Shown piece after piece: positions 22,080 through 32,080 of a stretch of 64,000 bases of DNA; within the stretch, counting starts at the first letter, position 1, and each line of letters opens with the position of its first letter. The position numbers and the translations under genes are program-made. Source of the DNA: Delphinapterus leucas (lineage: Eukaryota; Chordata; Mammalia; Artiodactyla; Monodontidae). Under the pieces are notes generated by a model. It searched no databases and had not been told where the DNA came from. It saw only the letters and a program-made list of their open reading frames with translations. Location of the stretch: contig NW_022098026.1 of the NCBI RefSeq assembly GCF_002288925.2, positions 24,337,062 to 24,401,061 on the forward strand. Direction: 5' to 3'.

Positions 22080-22335
22080 AGAGCTCTCTATCCAAATTAT
22101 TTCCCTGTTGTCCCAAAGAACTAAACGGCAAAAGCAAAACAGAGCACTGGATTCACAGCTAATATACAAGGCAGAAAGCCAACAGATTGCTATTAAATTA
22201 ACCCTGGGGCTTGACAGATCTGTTCATCCTGACCCCAACCGCTTACGGCATTCCTTATTAATGCGGAGCCCAGGCAAATTACCTCTGCTAACAAAAGGGG
22301 TTAATCTGCCTCTCTGCTGGGACTCTGGAAGCAGT
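22080..22335. promoter_or_regulatory. Candidate conserved noncoding element
   Basis: No repeat match. Motifs include TATTAAATTAACCCTGGGGC, CTTGACAGATCTGTTCATCC, TCCTTATTAATGCGGAGCCC, GGCAAATTACC and GGGGTTAATCTGCC. TGACAG (TALE-type) and TAAT cores cluster within 150 bp. The call is motif pattern only. Confidence 0.3.
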
Positions 22336-22619
22336 GCTGAAGACGGGAGGGGGGCACAGCCAGTTTGGCAGCTGAGCTCCATGCTTGGAAGGCCGGAGGC
22401 GGGAAGGTGAGGGCACTGCTGTGCCAGGCAATGGCCTAAGGCATCATTTAAAATAATAATTGAAGACACTGGGAGGTCACCCCTTAAGGGATGAGCTTCA
22501 AACAAATAAGAAGCCAGAGACATAAATTACATCAGCAGTGGGGTGAGGGAAAGAAGGGGATTATGGCAGGATGCTAAAGGGTAGCATAGGGACCATTCAA
22601 AAGTCATTTCCTTAAACCC

Positions 22620-22900
22620 AAATTTGGAAAAGCTTTTTATAAAAAAATGTCTGTTGCGATATTATAAAAGAAAAAAATTGACAACAGCCTAAATATACAG
22701 AAATAGGGAAACGATTAAGTAAATTCTGATCCATCTCATTTAACTGTTTATGCAATGAAATGCCAAGTCTGTTAAAAAACCTGTATGAAAAATTCCATCT
22801 TTGGTGTGATCATAATGTCATTTAAAACTTACACTCTGAAACTGATGACCTAAAAGGCAAAAGTACCAAATGTTAGTGATAATTCCAATGGGCTGGGTCT
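22620..22900 (+). repeat. Old L1 3' UTR fragment
   Basis: AATTGACAACAGCCTAAATA, TACAGAAATAGGGAAACGAT, TAAGTAAATTCTGATCCATC and TTATGCAATGAAATGCCAAG resemble the non-coding tail of ancient L1 elements. Confidence 0.65.
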
Positions 22901-23179
22901 ATGAATATTTTTCTTTTCAATTATGAGTTTTCGTTTCCACATTTTCTTTTGATGAAGTTGTAGTATTTTAAGATGGAAAAAGACAAGATATTTTCTACGC
23001 TTATTATATACATGTATAATTTTAGGTGAGGTAAGTTAGATACAAAATATATACAGTCTGATCATAGCCATGTGAAAAAAATGAGAGAGAGAACAGAATG
23101 GAAGGAAACATAGTTATATCTTACAGGGGAATTAGATTCTAAGGCTGGCATTAAGTTATCCTTCAGTAACCCTAGCTTG

Positions 23180-23420
23180 GGTCCATTCATTCATTTGTTC
23201 CTTCATGGATTTCATAAACATTCACAAAGAATCTGCCAGGGTTTTTCTAGGTACAGGGGATACAGCAGTGGCCAGAGCAGACCAAAAATCCCCCTGATCT
23301 GTGGAGCCTATATTCTAGTAGGGGACATGGTCACTAAACAAGATAAATAAATAGAATATACAGTATATTAGGTTGTAATAACTGCTAAACAGACAAATAA
23401 AGCAGGGAAGTGAGAAAGAA
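23180..23420 (-). repeat. L2 3' end, antisense
   Basis: TTCATTCATTTGTTCCTTCA, GGTACAGGGGATACAGCAGT, TGTGGAGCCTATATTCTAGT and AACAAGATAAATAAATAGAA are reverse-complement L2. Confidence 0.82.
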
Positions 23421-23457
23421 AGTGTATATGTGTGAGTGGGTGGGATGCGTATGTGCA

Positions 23458-23460
<3 letters not shown>

Positions 23461-23494
<34 letters not shown>
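23461..23494 (+). repeat. (GT)17 microsatellite
   Basis: An uninterrupted GT dinucleotide run of 17 units follows an imperfect TGTGTGAGTGGGTGGGATGC lead. Confidence 0.97.
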
Positions 23495-23496
<2 letters not shown>

Positions 23497-23864
23497 CCCT
23501 AGACTGAACAGGAGAAAGCTTCCTGGATAAATCAAGAATTAAAAAAATTTTCCCTTTTCTTTTATTTCCTTATTAACTTATTTTTCTGAGCCCTTATTGT
23601 TGTGTTAGCTAGCATTAAGTTAAAATTGCGATGTAAATTCGTTGTATATACACAAAATTAGGTGGTGAGATTATAGGTCATTTTATAGTCTCTATAATGA
23701 ATACATATTATTAAACCAAGAAAACAAACAGTTAAAAAAAAGTAGTTTCCTTGGCTTAGAACCATCTCTGAGAGAGTTGAGAGACCAGGAACCTCATCTC
23801 TGGGTAAAACTGAAGGTAATACTGTGATAAATACTGTAATTGTAACAAAATGGGGTGAAAAGAT

Positions 23865-24055
23865 TGGGATTCAGTTTTGATTCCAACTCTATTTTGCTCG
23901 GACAACATGGGAAAGTCATTTTATCTCTCTGGGTTTCAGTTTCTTTGCCTTTGGATGGGTATCATTCTGTTAACTCTGTCAGTCTCTGAGAAATTTTGAT
24001 GAACAAATAAGATAATGGAGAAAAAGCTATTTATTAAAGGGCTTTACAGTGGACT
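23865..24055 (+). repeat. MIR SINE, sense
   Basis: GATTGGGATTCAGTTTTGAT, CAACATGGGAAAGTCATTTT, ATCTCTCTGGGTTTCAGTTT and TTTGCCTTTGGATGGGTATC follow MIR. Confidence 0.75.
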
Positions 24056-24834
24056 GAATAATCCCAACTTTCAAAGGAAACATGCATTTTTCCAAAGACA
24101 GCTTTTATGTGCATTAGGTTTGTGGGCTTTTGAAGGTGCCCTCATATGCTTCTGTCTTTATCACTGCTAATTTTGCTGATACTGACCAGGTTTTTTTTTT
24201 TTCCCCCTTTCTTTTTATCTAAGCCAACCAATGACAACAGAGTCCAGCGGGAGGCCTGTCTGCAGGCTGAGCTGGAGAGTGGAATCTAAGTTTACCTGGG
24301 TAAGATACCCATGTGCAAAAGCAGTTGAAGCTTTTCAGATAGTACTTCAAGTCTGCCAATACTGAAGGTGGAGAATAGCCTTATCATGGCCTTGAAAACT
24401 GAGCATATTAGAGTTGGATTCCGTTTTAGGGCACATGAGTTTCTTTGAAGTCTTTCTTTCCTTTCCAAAGTCTCAATTTAATCTTTGGATATAAAGTAGT
24501 GATTACAAAGCATCCAGATCTTGTCAGCTGAATGGACATGTTGCTTGATGATAACACACTGGAAATCTCCAAAGAGGACTCCAAGGGATATCCCTCTCTT
24601 AGGAGCTTAAAAAAAGCCAGTGTGCAAATATTCATGGAGGGTTTTGCCAATCGCTAGACTCAATATGAGAGGACTGACAAAGAGACACGTGGTGCCCTAT
24701 TAGGTACTGCTTTTACATATGCGTTGAGCTCAAAAGACACTGGGATAAGATGTCCTTTATGACTGGGGGTGGGGGGGTATGTGAAAGTCTCATAACCACA
24801 GGCTCTTTCCTATTCATGTGACACAGAGCTTGAC

Positions 24835-25180
24835 ATTTCTCCATTAGAAAATACTCAATACTTCATTCAAAGGCCAACCCAAGTGTTACTTTCTGTATGA
24901 AATGATTCTTTCTACCTGTGTATCCACAGCGCCTTGAACGCACCTCTATGAATACACTTAACGTGTATTATTATTATTTGCGTAATTTAAGATAGTGTGA
25001 TAGAGTACACTTTACTGGAGTATAGAGTGAGACAGATCTAGATTTTAATCCCCAATCCTGTGACCAGTTACCTAATCTCAAATGCCTTTGAACTTGTTAA
25101 TTTATCAACAAAGAGAGGAGGAAAACTACAGGAGATGATGTAATATACCTGCTACTTAATAGAGGCTCCCCAAAACTGTT
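24835..25180 (+). repeat. L2 fragment followed by MIR, sense
   Basis: The left part (AGGCCAACCCAAGTGTTACT, GTATCCACAGCGCCTTGAAC) is L2-like. From about 24990, CAGATCTAGATTTTAATCCC, CCTGTGACCAGTTACCTAAT and CTCAAATGCCTTTG are MIR-like. Confidence 0.6.
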
Positions 25181-25239
25181 AGTGTCATCTTCCTTAGTAC
25201 GGTTCCATGTCTGTCTCCCTCTGTCCACATACTCACTTT

Positions 25240-25861
25240 GGTAGCTTTGTGATATGTTAACTTGGTTAGGCTAAACATTTCTAAAATGTTTCTGGTTGTG
25301 GTAGGCTAACAAGGTTTATTCTCTCAGGTGAGTTGAAGGACAAAAGAGAGAAAGCAGCCACTTTGCACATATGCACAAGTTTTCCCAGTTATTCAGTCAA
25401 ACAGTAATCTAGGTGTTGCTCTGAGGGATTGTGCAGACACGGTTAAAGGCCCTAACCAGTTGCTTTAATTTAATCATAAGGGAGATTATCCTGGGTGGGC
25501 CTGAACTGATCAGTTGGAAGGCATTTAAACAAAGGCTTAGGTCTTCCTTGAGGAGGAGACTCCAAATGGTTGCTGAGACTACAGTTTCTCTCCCTTCTCT
25601 CTCAATCTTCCTTCTTGATGGCCATGTGTGGATGTGGCCTGTGATGCTCATGCCTGTGGTGTTCTAGCTTGCTTATGATTTTTCTGTGCCTGACTGCTGG
25701 CCTTACAGACTTTGGATTTGCTTGGCTAGTCACACAATTACAAGGCTAATTCATGGTAATATGTCAATCTGTCTCTCTCTTTCTCTCTCTCACTCTCTCT
25801 CCACACACACACACACACACACACACACCCTCTCCTACTGGTTTTGCTTCTCTGGTTGAAC
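25240..25861 (+). mobile_element. ERVL-type LTR (MLT2/LTR33-like), degenerate
   Basis: TGTGATATGTTAACTTGGTT and AGGCTAAACATTTCTAAAAT open the element. GATTATCCTGGGTGGGCCTG, CTTCTTGATGGCCATGTGTG and TTACAGACTTTGGATTTGCT follow, and TCTCCTACTGGTTTTGCTTC with TCTGGTTGAACT marks the end. The terminal block matches the end of the MLT2-type LTR at 13139-13706. Confidence 0.7.
25769..25828 (+). repeat. CT-rich tract plus (CA)n microsatellite
   Basis: CTGTCTCTCTCTTTCTCTCT is followed by an uninterrupted CA run of about 13 units (25802-25828). It sits inside the LTR, at the position where this LTR type carries a simple tract. Confidence 0.95.
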
Positions 25862-25879
25862 TCACCTTCCCTCCAGATT

Positions 25880-25972
25880 ACATGGACCATGATATCAGGG
25901 ATGGAGTTTTATTCATCTTGGCATCTCCAGTGCACATAGTAAGTGCTCAATAAATGTTTATGGGTTCTTATT
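25880..25972 (+). repeat. L2 3' end, sense
   Basis: TTATTCATCTTGGCATCTCC, AGTGCACATAGTAAGTGCTC and AATAAATGTTTATGG mark the L2 terminus. Confidence 0.85.
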
Positions 25973-25975
25973 AGT

Positions 25976-26150
25976 TATCTACAGGGAACTCTACTCAGTA
26001 CTCTGTAATGACCTATATGGGAATCTAAAAAGGAGTGGATATATGTATAACTGATTCACTTTGTTGTACAGCAGAAACTAACACAATATTGTAAATCAAC
26101 TGTACTATAAAAATTAATTTTAAAAATTAAATAAAAAATGTTTCTGTGTT
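25976..26150 (+). mobile_element. 5'-truncated L1 3' end
   Basis: CTACAGGGAACTCTACTCAG, TACTCTGTAATGACCTATAT, GTATAACTGATTCACTTTGT and GAAACTAACACAATATTGTA give the L1 3' UTR, ending in an AT-rich tail. It lies directly against the L2 end, so it probably inserted there. Confidence 0.85.
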
Positions 26151-26354
26151 TTACTTTACTTCATTCTTATGACTTAGCAGCCTTCTTTAGGGAAGGTTTT
26201 TTTTTTGTTTTTTTTTTTAAGATGCAGAAAACTCACAGTAGGTCAATAGGCCAAGATGCCAGGCCCGTATAGTGTGGCTCATTTAGCCTGTGGTTTTCTT
26301 AGGAGAGAATGGGATCCAAGCAACAAGGTAAGAAGAACGGGGGGCTGGGGATAT

Positions 26355-26600
26355 GCCCCAAATAATAAAAGCTACTATTTATAGAGCCTTCTCTTTGTGC
26401 AGGCACTTGGCTAAATACCTTACAAGACAACCTCATTTAAACCTCACAACAACCTCCTAAGATAGGTGGTATTATTATCCCCATTAACCGATGAGGAAAT
26501 TGAGGGCCAGAGAAATGTTAAGCAACTTGTCAAGGTCACACAGATTTTAGGAGATGGAGCTGGGTTCAAATCCAGTGAATCTGACTCCAGAGTCTGCCTT
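26355..26600 (-). repeat. MIR SINE, antisense
   Basis: TATTTATAGAGCCTTCTCTT, ACCTCACAACAACCTCCTAA, TTATCCCCATTAACCGATGA and GGAGCTGGGTTCAAATCCAG match antisense MIR. Confidence 0.9.
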
Positions 26601-26604
26601 CCCA

Positions 26605-27225
26605 AATACTTAGTGATACCGCCCCAAGGACGTTCAAGAAGTCCGAAAGAAGTCTGCAGAGTTGCATTCTTGCCCTATCCCCTGATAACATGAGGCTCAA
26701 AGGGCTTGCTCTGTGGGAGGAGAAATCTCCAGACTCCAGAAGCCCTAGGTCTGGTGTCAGATACAGCAACCACACAAGCAAGGCAACAGGCCTAAGACAA
26801 CCCGCCAAAGGCTGCATTTAATATGGCAAAGAGGGGGCTGCTCTGGCACACACAGGCCAATGTGCTGGACGTGTCACTGGAAGGAATGTTCTCCTATGAC
26901 ACTAAATGCCAGACTAAGATTGATATGTACAGTTGTGGATGAAAGCCACAGCAGCAACAAGGGAGAGAAATCTGTACGAGCCCCACAGCATCCCTCAAAG
27001 CTTGTCCGGCAGAATCCTATTGGATTAAAAGGAAGACTGCTGTCCCTAAGTACTAAGGAGTGACAGAGCTAGAAGCCAGGAGTTCTGGTTATGGTCCCCT
27101 GATAGGGAATCAAATCCCAAAGGGCCTCAGCTCAGTTGACAAGCGAAGCTGATGCAGAGGGCTGATAAAGACCACGTCAGAGATCAAGCACCCCTGGAAT
27201 CCAGTTGTTTTCTCCCAGAGAAACC
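26605..27225. other. Intronic stretch without recognised elements
   Basis: Nothing recognisable apart from decayed sequence. None of the short reading frames resembles a known domain. Confidence 0.5.
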
Positions 27226-27229
27226 CTCT

Positions 27230-27690
27230 GTCTCATGCCTAGAGACTGGATTTATGCAAGGTGTGTCTTGTGCTATCTTTCTAGCTTGCTCACGCCATGC
27301 TTTACTTCACCCTCGGGCCCTCTTGAGTTCCTCCAACATACCATGCTCCCTCCTGCCACAGGACCTTTGTACATGGTGGACTGATCTTTTCGCACTTCTT
27401 TGCCAAGTTATCTCATACTCTTCCTCTTACAAATCTCAACTTAACAATCAGTCCTCAGGAAAGCCTTCTTTTATTCCCTAGTCTACATCAGGTTTTTAAA
27501 AATGCATTCACAAAACCATATTCCCTTTCTTCACAGGACTTATTTCCGTTTGTAATAATACACACATTAGTGTGATTATTTGGTGAATGTCATTCTGAAA
27601 GCAGAAAATTTGTTTCTTTTCACTCTTATATCCCCATGGCTTATCGCAGTGCCTGGCACAAACTAGGTGCTCAGTATATAGTTATTGAGG
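27230..27690 (+). repeat. L2 LINE 3' region, sense
   Basis: CCTCCTGCCACAGGACCTTT, GTACATGGTGGACTGATC, TCAGGAAAGCCTTCTTTTAT, TATATCCCCATGGCTTATCG and CAGTGCCTGGCACAAACTAG follow the L2 3' order. Confidence 0.85.
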
Positions 27691-28244
27691 ACTGTATATT
27701 TACTTTTTACTCGATGTGGATTTATTTAATAGGTCCCATATTGGACTAGGTAGGAGCCCAGGTCAACTCATTCTTAGTTCTGAGAACAGAGTTCAAAGGA
27801 TCCTAGGTATACCATAGTTTTCATAATTAAGAAACATCCTTTTATAGCAATTTTCTTTTATCGAAAAGTTAGGGCTGCCTCTTGCCCTAGAAAATCACTA
27901 ATCTAGAACTGATTTATTATTGTCCTGATGCAGTTAACCCATGAAGGCCAAAGTTTGCCCACTTTAAGTCAGAACCTGTTACACAAAACAGGGACAGACT
28001 GGCTACAGGTGGAAGGAAGAGGATTCAAGACCAGGTGCCATAAGGCTAGGAATGCTTCCCTCTGATATGGTGCTAAATACAAGGGCTGGACCTCAGAGAC
28101 CCTGCGGATATCTGGTAACTAGGGTATAATGAGTAACATCTTGCAAAGAACATCAAACTGCAGAACCAAAGGAGGTGTCTAGAATTGAGAAGATGACGCA
28201 GATAATGAATTCAGCAGAACAGAATCCACCCTTCTAACACTCAA

Positions 28245-28560
28245 CTTTTCTAGTTTCCTCTTGTGGTGGTCCCTGTTTACTGATCATTTACTTAGCAAGG
28301 TACTGCCCTAAGCATATATGTATGTGTATATATATGTATATACATATGCACATATATACACATATATATGTGTGTGTGTGTGTGTGTATAAACACCTTTT
28401 TAACAAATTCTAACAATCCTCTTTTTCAGAGCTCCTCTCTACAGATCATGAAGTAGAAGCTTGGCTAAGTTAAAAGACATGTTAAAGCTTACACAGCCAG
28501 CAAGCAGTAGAGCTGGCTGAGAATTTTAAGCTTGTTGGACTCCAAAGAATCTGTTCTCAA
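28245..28560 (-). repeat. MIR, antisense, carrying an expanded TA/TG microsatellite
   Basis: TGATCATTTACTTAGCAAGG and TACTGCCCTAAGCATATATG lead into the simple tract at about 28313-28389. MIR then resumes with TTCAGAGCTCCTCTC, GAAGTAGAAGCTTGGCTAAG and AAAGCTTACACAGCCAGCAA. Confidence 0.72.
28313..28389 (+). repeat. TA/TG/CA compound microsatellite
   Basis: ATATATGTATGTGTATATAT leads to CATATATATGTGTGTGTGTG. Alternating purine-pyrimidine sequence spans nearly the whole tract. Confidence 0.93.
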
Positions 28561-29099
28561 CCATAATGCCAATGTCACACCAAATGCTAGTCACTGGAAG
28601 TTATGACTTTTTTAAAAACCATATTGCAAGGCCACTTGCCTTAATATTTACTAATACTTATCTTTACATATATGCACTTTGAAATTTAAATGGATTTTTC
28701 AGTATCTGTAATATCATAGGATTGATACAATAGTTGTATTTTATAATATTCATTATCACAAATACATAATTATGAAAACAAAAAACGTCCATGTAGTATT
28801 TAGAAGAACCTCGCCTCCCACCTCAGGGATGCTCATACCATACTTTGGGAACCCCACATTTTTCTATACTGAACCATGTTTCTTCTGCCTCCTTAGTGGA
28901 TAAGAGGCATTATAGAAATGGTGCTAAACAACATATGATTTATCGATGGTTGGTGGCCTGTCTGGTGGTTGGTGTTTTTCCGAGACTATTTTGAAAGATG
29001 GCCACTTCCTACCCCAGAGGTGGCTGCACTTCAGAGATGATAAGCAAAAGGGTCCCAGTCTGTACAGTCTGCTCAGTGCTTAGGGCGGTCTGGTGGAAA

Positions 29100-29590
29100 G
29101 TAACTGTATAGATATCAGTTATTATCATTCTCATGATGACAATGATTATTTTACATATGGCTGCTTTAAGGGTGAATGGCACGGTCTCATTTGTATGCCA
29201 GCATCTGTCAGGCTGTCACACATCTGCAGAATATAACCTCAACTGTGCTATTAATACGTCCCTTTTGCATTCTCCTCAAGGCATCTGTCTCCTAAAATGC
29301 CTAACGAAACTTCCCTCCCTCTTGAAGGCCTGGAGGCAAAATTTGGAAAGCATGTCACCTAGACTGGGGACAGCAGAAGCTCAGCTGAGCCTGAGCAGAT
29401 TTCTGGCTCTTGGAATAGACGTCAAGGGAGAAAGGGAACCACCACCCACACTCGTTCTGTTAGCAGCTGCACTTGCAGGCAAAATCTGTAGGCAGATTCT
29501 CCTAGGCTCAGACAGTATGTCGCGTCTGCTCTGTGATCAACAAAAGATGTCAGTCACGGTCTTAATGGTCAGTTCTCAGTCTCCATAATC
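29100..29590. promoter_or_regulatory. Candidate regulatory element with E-box cluster
   Basis: Non-repeat sequence with CATATG (29154), CATCTG (29202, 29221 and 29282) and CAGCTG (29382 and 29464). The CAGCTG at 29382 is centred in the 12-bp palindrome GCTCAGCTGAGC. Six CANNTG sites of three types lie in about 315 bp. A function in bHLH binding is inference; the plus-strand reading frame here looks like chance. Confidence 0.28.
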
Positions 29591-29616
29591 ACCACGACTG
29601 GCTTACAGCTGCATTC

Positions 29617-29651
29617 TCTGAAAAGCCTTGGGGAACTCTGAAAAGCCTTGA
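29617..29651 (+). repeat. Short tandem duplication
   Basis: TCTGAAAAGCCTTG occurs twice, separated by GGGAAC. Confidence 0.85.
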
Positions 29652-29689
29652 GCACTCTTTTGTGGTGAAGGTCAGGTGTCTGTGTACCT

Positions 29690-30068
29690 AAACCAGGTCT
29701 TTTTACTCATTTGCAACAGCTATACTACATTTCCCAGCCTGCCTTGCAGTTAGATGTGATCATGTGATTGAGCTCTAGCCAATGGAATGCACACTACTTT
29801 AGAACCTGGCTCATAGGAGTCTCCCATGTGTGGTCCTACACAATCTTCCTCTTTTGCTGTACAGGTGCAGATAAGCATGGTGACACTGGGGAACCACAAG
29901 ATGGAAAGAACCTGAATCTCTGAATCACTCGTTGGAGGAGGCTGCCTGCTGATGGAGATCATCAATATTGGACTTTACAAGAGAAATAATCTTCTATATG
30001 TTTGAGCCATTATGGAGTCTATTTTATATCGGAACATTCAGAGCTGTACTGTAACTAATAAACACTTA
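29690..30068 (+). mobile_element. MLT1-type solo LTR, diverged
   Basis: CTACATTTCCCAGCCTGCCT, TGCAGTTAGATGTGATCATG, GAGCTCTAGCCAATGGAATG and GAACCACAAGATGGAAAGAA follow the MLT1 pattern. The 3' end is degraded (CTGTACTGTAACTAATAA). Confidence 0.72.
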
Positions 30069-30164
30069 AGGTGAAATTGTCGGCTTCTATTTCACGATTA
30101 ATTATCCACTGGATAGCTCCACTTTGGTGACCTACCAGTATTTCAAACTCGACATGTCCCATCA

Positions 30165-30800
30165 AAACGGTACTTTCTGTATGTCAGAATATTCTAGGTA
30201 CCGGGATACAGGAATGGATCATACAGAGTTCCTTCTGTCATAAAATTCACGTTCAAATATGGGGAAACCCAAAATACACAAATAAAAAAACGAATTTCAA
30301 ATAGTGATACATGTTATGAAGTTAACAGGGATAGAGGGTTATTGGGGGTTACTTGGGAGTTAGTGGGAGGAAGTGCCTCTGAGGAGGTGACAGGAGTCTG
30401 AAGTCTATACGATGACACATAGTTAGCCATGTGGACTCTGGGGGCAGAGTATTCCAGAAAGAGGGAACAGCACATGCAGAGAATGGAAGTAAGAACAAGG
30501 TTTCTCCAGGAACAGAAAAGAGGATAGTTGGCCGAAGCAGAGCGCATCAGGGCAGTCTGGTATGATAGGGTATCAAAGAGGGATGCAGGGCCACTATCGT
30601 GTGAAATCTTGCAGTCCAGAGTCAAGAATTTGGATCTTATTCTAAGTTCAATAGGAAGCTACCAGCGTGTTTTAATCTGGGGAGGAATGACATCTGAATC
30701 ACATGTTGAAAGGTCTACTCTGTTATGTGGAACACGTATCGTGTAGGAGAGCAAGAGAGAATGGAGACTAGACAGTAGATTACTGCAGTCACATAGGTAA
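30165..30800 (-). repeat. Long antisense L2 3' region
   Basis: GTACCGGGATACAGGAATGG, GTGCCTCTGAGGAGGTGACA, GAGTATTCCAGAAAGAGGGA, AATTTGGATCTTATTCTAAG and AGGAAGCTACCAGCGTG are reverse-complement L2 in the right order. At about 635 bp it is one of the most complete L2 3' regions here. Confidence 0.85.
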
Positions 30801-30829
30801 GACAACAGTGGCCTGTACTAGTGTGGGTC

Positions 30830-31785
30830 GGTAGAATGGAGATGGAGAAAGATGAGTTGATTTGAGGTATATTTTAGACGAAGCAAAGGCAGGGCTCACA
30901 GATATTGGGCTGGGGGGTGGGGAGGCTGGTGAGTGGGAGAAAAGATCAATATTGAGTCTTAGGTCAGTTGCTTAGCTACCCGGATGGTGAAATCATTAAC
31001 TGAGGTTGGGAATTCAAGTGAAGAGTCAGGTTTGTGGTGGGATGGACCACAGGATAGGTGCTGAATAAATGACCGATTTTTAATATTAAATAGAGGGTCA
31101 ATATAGTAGGGTGAGAATACTGGGTCAGATACTCATTCAGCAATTGTCTCGACTTCTCTAAATTTTAGCCAAACAGAAGATAATAATACAACCCCATAAT
31201 GTCAATATGGGGTTGTTATATCAAATATACTCTTGGCAGGTAGAGACTGAAGAAGTGTGATGGGGACATGAGCTTTGCTAATAAAGTTTGGTTTTCTGAT
31301 CTGGATGCTACTTGCACAGGAGTGCTCTGTCTGTGAAAATTCATCAAGCTAGACAATAATGATATATGCATCTTTCAAAATGAGATTCTATGCATTATAT
31401 TCCCAGTTCAGTGCTTGGAATTCAAGAAATGGCAGCCATTATTATTTTCATTATTACGATACAATGAAAACCATCTCCTGTGTACCTGTGGTCCATAATG
31501 TCCATATAGGCCATTTGTGAATCCATTAACAAGAGGAAGGAACCCTACATTGAACTCTAAGGTCTGGTCTTATAGTTGATAAAGTCAAATCTAGTTTGTA
31601 ATTCATGACACATAAATGCCTCTGCATGAAGGGATTGACTCAGAGTTCTAATCCAGAGGTAGCCCTGGTCTACTACTTGTAATTCAGTACTTCCCTAACT
31701 TTGTTTAGATGAATGAGTATCACAGATGCCAATGTAATTTAAAAGGAAACAGTTTTCCACAAGTTCTAGGTCTTCAATTGTGATT
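30830..31785. other. Intronic stretch flanking the upstream exon
   Basis: Apart from a weak MIR-like piece near 31120-31180 (GGGTCAGATACTCATTCAGC), I see no recognisable element. Confidence 0.45.
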
Positions 31786-31867
31786 GCCCCTTTCTATTCC
31801 ACTTTCCCCCAAGCTTGCTCATACCTGAATACTCTTGATTCAAGCCAACTGGTTATTGGCCCCAAAG

Positions 31868-31876
31868 AAAGGATAC
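31868..31876 (-). promoter_or_regulatory. PPP2R2B: U12-type 5' splice site
   Basis: Reading the minus strand from the exon end, the intron begins GTATCCTTT. This matches the minor-spliceosome donor consensus (RTATCCTTT) at all nine positions. It is a poor U2 donor: after GTA there is TCC rather than AGT, and the exon ends TTTTA rather than in AG. Together with the branch-like motif at the other end of the same intron, it indicates U12-dependent splicing. Confidence 0.9.
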
Positions 31877-32054
31877 TAAAACTTTGATTGGTTATTTCAA
31901 AGTTCCATAGGTTAATCCTCAGGTCATCAGCTGACATGTAGGTTTCATAGTCGCTGTTGACTGATATGGAGTTGATGTGATATGTGTGTGCATTGGCAAA
32001 TACTCTTCGCGGGGTGGCCTCCACCATCAGGTCCATGGGTCTCAGGACAGGCAC
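31877..32054 (-). CDS. PPP2R2B: PPP2R2B internal coding exon (B55-beta, WD40 part)
   Basis: This 178-bp exon encodes 59 full codons plus the first base of a split Asn codon, starting [17 protein letters not shown] and ending NFEITNQSF. The protein is a regulatory B55 subunit of PP2A, a seven-bladed WD40 propeller that selects substrates and directs the holoenzyme. The paralogue call rests on [21 protein letters not shown] and NFEITNQSF; from memory B55-alpha has ASPRRIF, SINSDYETYL and HLEITDRSF here, and B55-gamma has VSPRRIF, SDCETYM and HLAITDRSF. The exon includes HTYHINSI and SADDLR, which hold the equivalents of B55-alpha Tyr178, His179 and Asp197, residues reported to contact substrates. 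The acceptor is TTGCATTCCAG before GTGCCTGTC. The GTG first codon is Val inside the protein, not a start. The donor is GTATCCTTT (see the splice-site entry). I see no frameshift or stop. Confidence 0.97.
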
Positions 32055-32080
32055 CTGGAATGCAAGAGAAACAAATCACT
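32055..32080 (-). promoter_or_regulatory. PPP2R2B: U2-type 3' splice site before the upstream exon
   Basis: The minus strand reads TTTGTTTCTCTTGCATTCC then AG before GTGCCTGTC. The pyrimidine-rich tract ending in CAG is an ordinary major-spliceosome acceptor. Confidence 0.9.

Larger units (their letters stand above)
18660..31876 (-). other. PPP2R2B: PPP2R2B intron, U12-type GT-AG, phase 1
   Basis: This 13,217-bp intron lies between the two recognised exons and splits an Asn codon A|AT. Its ends fit the minor spliceosome. It contains L2 and MIR fragments, an ancient L1 fragment and a recent-type L1 tail, an MLT2-type LTR, an MLT1-type LTR, GT and CA microsatellites and a 23-bp tandem duplication, but no CHR SINE. 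Confidence 0.93.

Noticed and set aside
31794..31876. Read-through extension of the upstream exon ([10 protein letters not shown]...)
   Set aside because: Conserved PPP2R2B sequence stops at SF plus the split Asn codon; the following codons do not match any B55 protein and begin with the U12-type donor.
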